A DNA stretch of 7,216 bases, taken from the NCBI GenBank assembly GCA_946006895.1, contig CAMFZO010000076.1:1-7216 (forward strand), read 5' to 3'. Shown here one piece after another: positions 6,159-7,216 of this stretch. This DNA is from an uncultured Clostridia bacterium (lineage in GTDB: Bacteria; Bacillota; Clostridia; Oscillospirales; Oscillospiraceae). Below the pieces are notes generated by a model. That model was not told the DNA's origin. It made no database searches and saw nothing but the letters and a program-made list of their open reading frames with translations. Both the position numbers and the translations under genes were made by a program. Each line of letters begins with the position of its first letter. Position 1 is the first letter of the stretch.

Positions 6159-6186
6159 ATTATAACAGATTTCGCAGCGTTGGCAA
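6159..6186 (-). promoter_or_regulatory. Promoter of the DUF1836-yhaM-AKR operon
   Basis: On the minus strand: -35 TTGCCA (6186-6181), a 16-nt spacer and a perfect TATAAT -10 (6164-6159) with an upstream TG one base away (extended -10, TGTTATAAT). Transcription is expected near 6152, leaving about 25 nt before the GTG start. The four genes that follow have no internal terminator that I can see. Confidence 0.85.
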
Positions 6187-6197
6187 GAAGATTTTTA

Positions 6198-6226
6198 TTG
6201 ACATAATTGAGAGTGTGTGATAATCT
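6198..6226 (+). promoter_or_regulatory. Promoter of the DegV-family gene
   Basis: TTGACA (6198-6203), a 17-nt spacer and TAATCT (6221-6226), with TGA just before the -10 giving an extended -10. The expected start is near 6232-6234, only about 25 nt before ATG 6259. Its -35 lies 11 bp from the -35 of the divergent operon promoter. Confidence 0.85.
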
Positions 6227-6245
6227 AATTTCAGAAATTAGATTA
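6221..6245 (+). promoter_or_regulatory. Perfect 11-bp inverted repeat, candidate operator of the DegV-family gene
   Basis: TAATCTAATTT (6221-6231) and AAATTAGATTA (6235-6245) are exact reverse complements around a CAG centre, 25 bp in all. The palindrome covers the whole -10 box and the predicted transcription start, and ends 4 bp before the GGAGG. A dimeric repressor of the MarR or TetR kind bound here would block the promoter; the regulator is not identified. An RNA hairpin is less likely because only the right arm would be transcribed. Confidence 0.7.
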
Positions 6246-6258
6246 TTTGGAGGAAAAC

Positions 6259-7137
6259 ATGAGATTCGCAGTTGTGACCGATACCTCGTCAAATTTGCCG
6301 ACCCCGCTGCTGGAACAAAACAGCGTCTCGGTGATTCCCTTTAATTATATTATTGACGGGCAGGAATACACCTGCCTGGATACGGAGAGCTTCGACGGAG
6401 AAAGCTATTATGCCGCCATGAAGGCCGGTACCTATGTGGCCACCTCGCAGGTCACGCCGCAGCGCTACATTGATTATCTCACTCCCCTGCTGCAGCAGGA
6501 GCAGGACATTCTGTTTGTCGGTATGTCCTCCGGCATCAGCGGCTCCTACGCCTCGGCGGAGATCGCGGCGGCGCAGCTCCGGGAGCAGTTCCCCCAGCGC
6601 AATATCCGTCTGGTGGACACGCTGGCGGCTTCCCTTGGCGAGGGTCTTTTCGTCCTCCGCGCCATCGAATACCGTGAGGCGGGCATGGGTCTGGATGAAA
6701 CGGCGGATCTGCTTCTGAGCAAGCGGCAGTCGCTGTACCAGGTCGTCATGGTGGATGATCTGATGCACCTGCGGCGCGGCGGACGTATTTCCGGTGCTAC
6801 GGCGGTGCTGGGCACGATTCTCGGCGTCCGTCCGATCTTAAAGGGCAACGCCGCCGGAGAACTGGTCGTCTGCGGTAAGGTTCGGGGCCAGAGCACCGCC
6901 CTTGCGACATTGGCGCGCAAATACAATGAGCTGGTCAAAAATCCGGAGGAGCAGACCGTCTGCATTGCCCACACGGGATGCCCTGAGCAGGCAGAACGTC
7001 TGGCAGAAGCCATCCGGCAAAGTCATCCGCCCAAGGAGCTGATGGTCGTCTGCTATGAGCCGGTGACGGGCGCCCATCTCGGGCCCGGATCGGTCGCACT
7101 GTTCTTTCAGGGCAGCGACGGCATTCGTGAATACTAA
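6259..7137 (+). CDS. DegV family fatty-acid-binding protein (FakB-like)
   Basis: This is a 292-residue cytoplasmic protein of full family length. DegV/FakB proteins bind a fatty acid and, in several Bacillota, present it to the kinase FakA for phosphorylation on the way to phospholipid synthesis. Motifs in order: VVTDTSSNLP (5-14), TSQVTP (62-67), MSSGISGSY (89-97), DTLAASLGEG (120-129), VDDLMHLRRGGRISG (165-179), GTILGVRPIL (185-194) and EPVTGAHLGPGSVALFF (267-283). Arg172 and His273 are in the positions expected for ligand carboxylate contacts. The start is ATG 6259 with GGAGG 5 nt upstream; a TTG four codons earlier lies within the binding site and is not used. No fakA-like kinase is in the window. 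The gene is divergent from the DUF1836 operon and has its own promoter with a palindrome. Which fatty acid is bound cannot be told. Confidence 0.93.
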   Translation: MRFAVVTDTSSNLPTPLLEQNSVSVIPFNYIIDGQEYTCLDTESFDGESYYAAMKAGTYVATSQVTPQRYIDYLTPLLQQEQDILFVGMSSGISGSYASAEIAAAQLREQFPQRNIRLVDTLAASLGEGLFVLRAIEYREAGMGLDETADLLLSKRQSLYQVVMVDDLMHLRRGGRISGATAVLGTILGVRPILKGNAAGELVVCGKVRGQSTALATLARKYNELVKNPEEQTVCIAHTGCPEQAERLAEAIRQSHPPKELMVVCYEPVTGAHLGPGSVALFFQGSDGIREY

Positions 7138-7141
7138 TACT

Positions 7142-7172
7142 GATTCTTGATTAAAAAGTTAAATCAAGAATC
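7142..7172 (+). repeat. 11-bp inverted repeat after degV, possible terminator
   Basis: GATTCTTGATT (7142-7152) and its exact reverse complement (7162-7172) enclose a 9-nt A/T-rich loop, 4 nt after the stop codon. Position suggests transcript ending or 3' protection. There is no T-run on either strand, so it is not a canonical intrinsic terminator. Confidence 0.6.
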
Positions 7173-7174
7173 CC

Positions 7175-7209
7175 GTGTGCTGCGCACACTCACATCGTGC
7201 TGGCGCACG
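7175..7209. repeat. GC-rich small palindromes, REP-like, at the right edge
   Basis: Two related short palindromes occur in tandem: GTGTGC-TGC-GCACAC (7175-7189) and CGTGC-TGGC-GCACG (7196-7209). They share a GTGCTG(G)CGCAC core. Composition differs from the A/T-rich repeat just before them. This looks like part of an extragenic palindromic element running off the window, though copies elsewhere cannot be seen. Confidence 0.45.
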
Positions 7210-7216
7210 CTGTGCC

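Noticed and set aside
6128..6292. 55-codon N-terminal extension of the DUF1836 protein
   Set aside because: It would cross both divergent promoters and the degV start. The GTG at 6127 has a good binding site and sits just after the predicted transcription start.

Overview
The window looks like a piece of a moderately GC-rich Bacillota genome, most likely a gut-type Clostridia of the Oscillospiraceae/Lachnospiraceae sort. This is inferred from the gene families (DUF1836, DegV, YhaM, Fe-S aldo/keto reductase, MATE), the strong AGGAGG-like ribosome binding sites and the consensus sigma-A promoters. No rRNA or other taxonomic marker is present, so the assignment is tentative. There are seven protein genes. 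Six lie on the minus strand and one (degV family) on the plus strand. No tRNA, rRNA, CRISPR array or insertion sequence was seen.

Reading along the minus strand from the right: a divergent promoter region (about 6128-6258) separates the plus-strand DegV-family gene (6259-7137) from a four-gene minus-strand operon. That operon is DUF1836 protein (GTG start, 6127-5531), a membrane-anchored Thr/Glu-rich protein (5467-4796), a YhaM-type OB-fold/HD exoribonuclease (4780-3818) and an aldo/keto reductase with two C-terminal 4Fe-4S cysteine motifs (3821-2640). The last two overlap by ATGA. The degV promoter carries a perfect 11-bp inverted repeat over its -10 box and expected start site.

After the operon comes the most informative non-coding stretch (2394-2639). 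It holds a 15-bp perfect inverted repeat, a textbook TTGACA-17-TATAAT promoter threaded through that repeat, and a yybP-ykoY (Mn2+-sensing) type riboswitch. The 3' P1 strand of the riboswitch is also the 5' strand of an intrinsic terminator. This leader feeds an 11-12 helix ArsB/NhaD/SLC13-like ion permease (2393-1101). The regulation suggests that the permease handles Mn2+ or is induced by Mn2+ excess. A strong terminator follows it, then an extended -10 promoter and the 5' two-thirds of a MATE-family efflux gene (968 to the left edge), which is cut by the window.

Both edges look like assembly or element boundaries. The left edge gives a lysine-rich substitution of a normally conserved MATE motif, and the right edge holds small GC-rich palindromes resembling a dispersed REP-like element.
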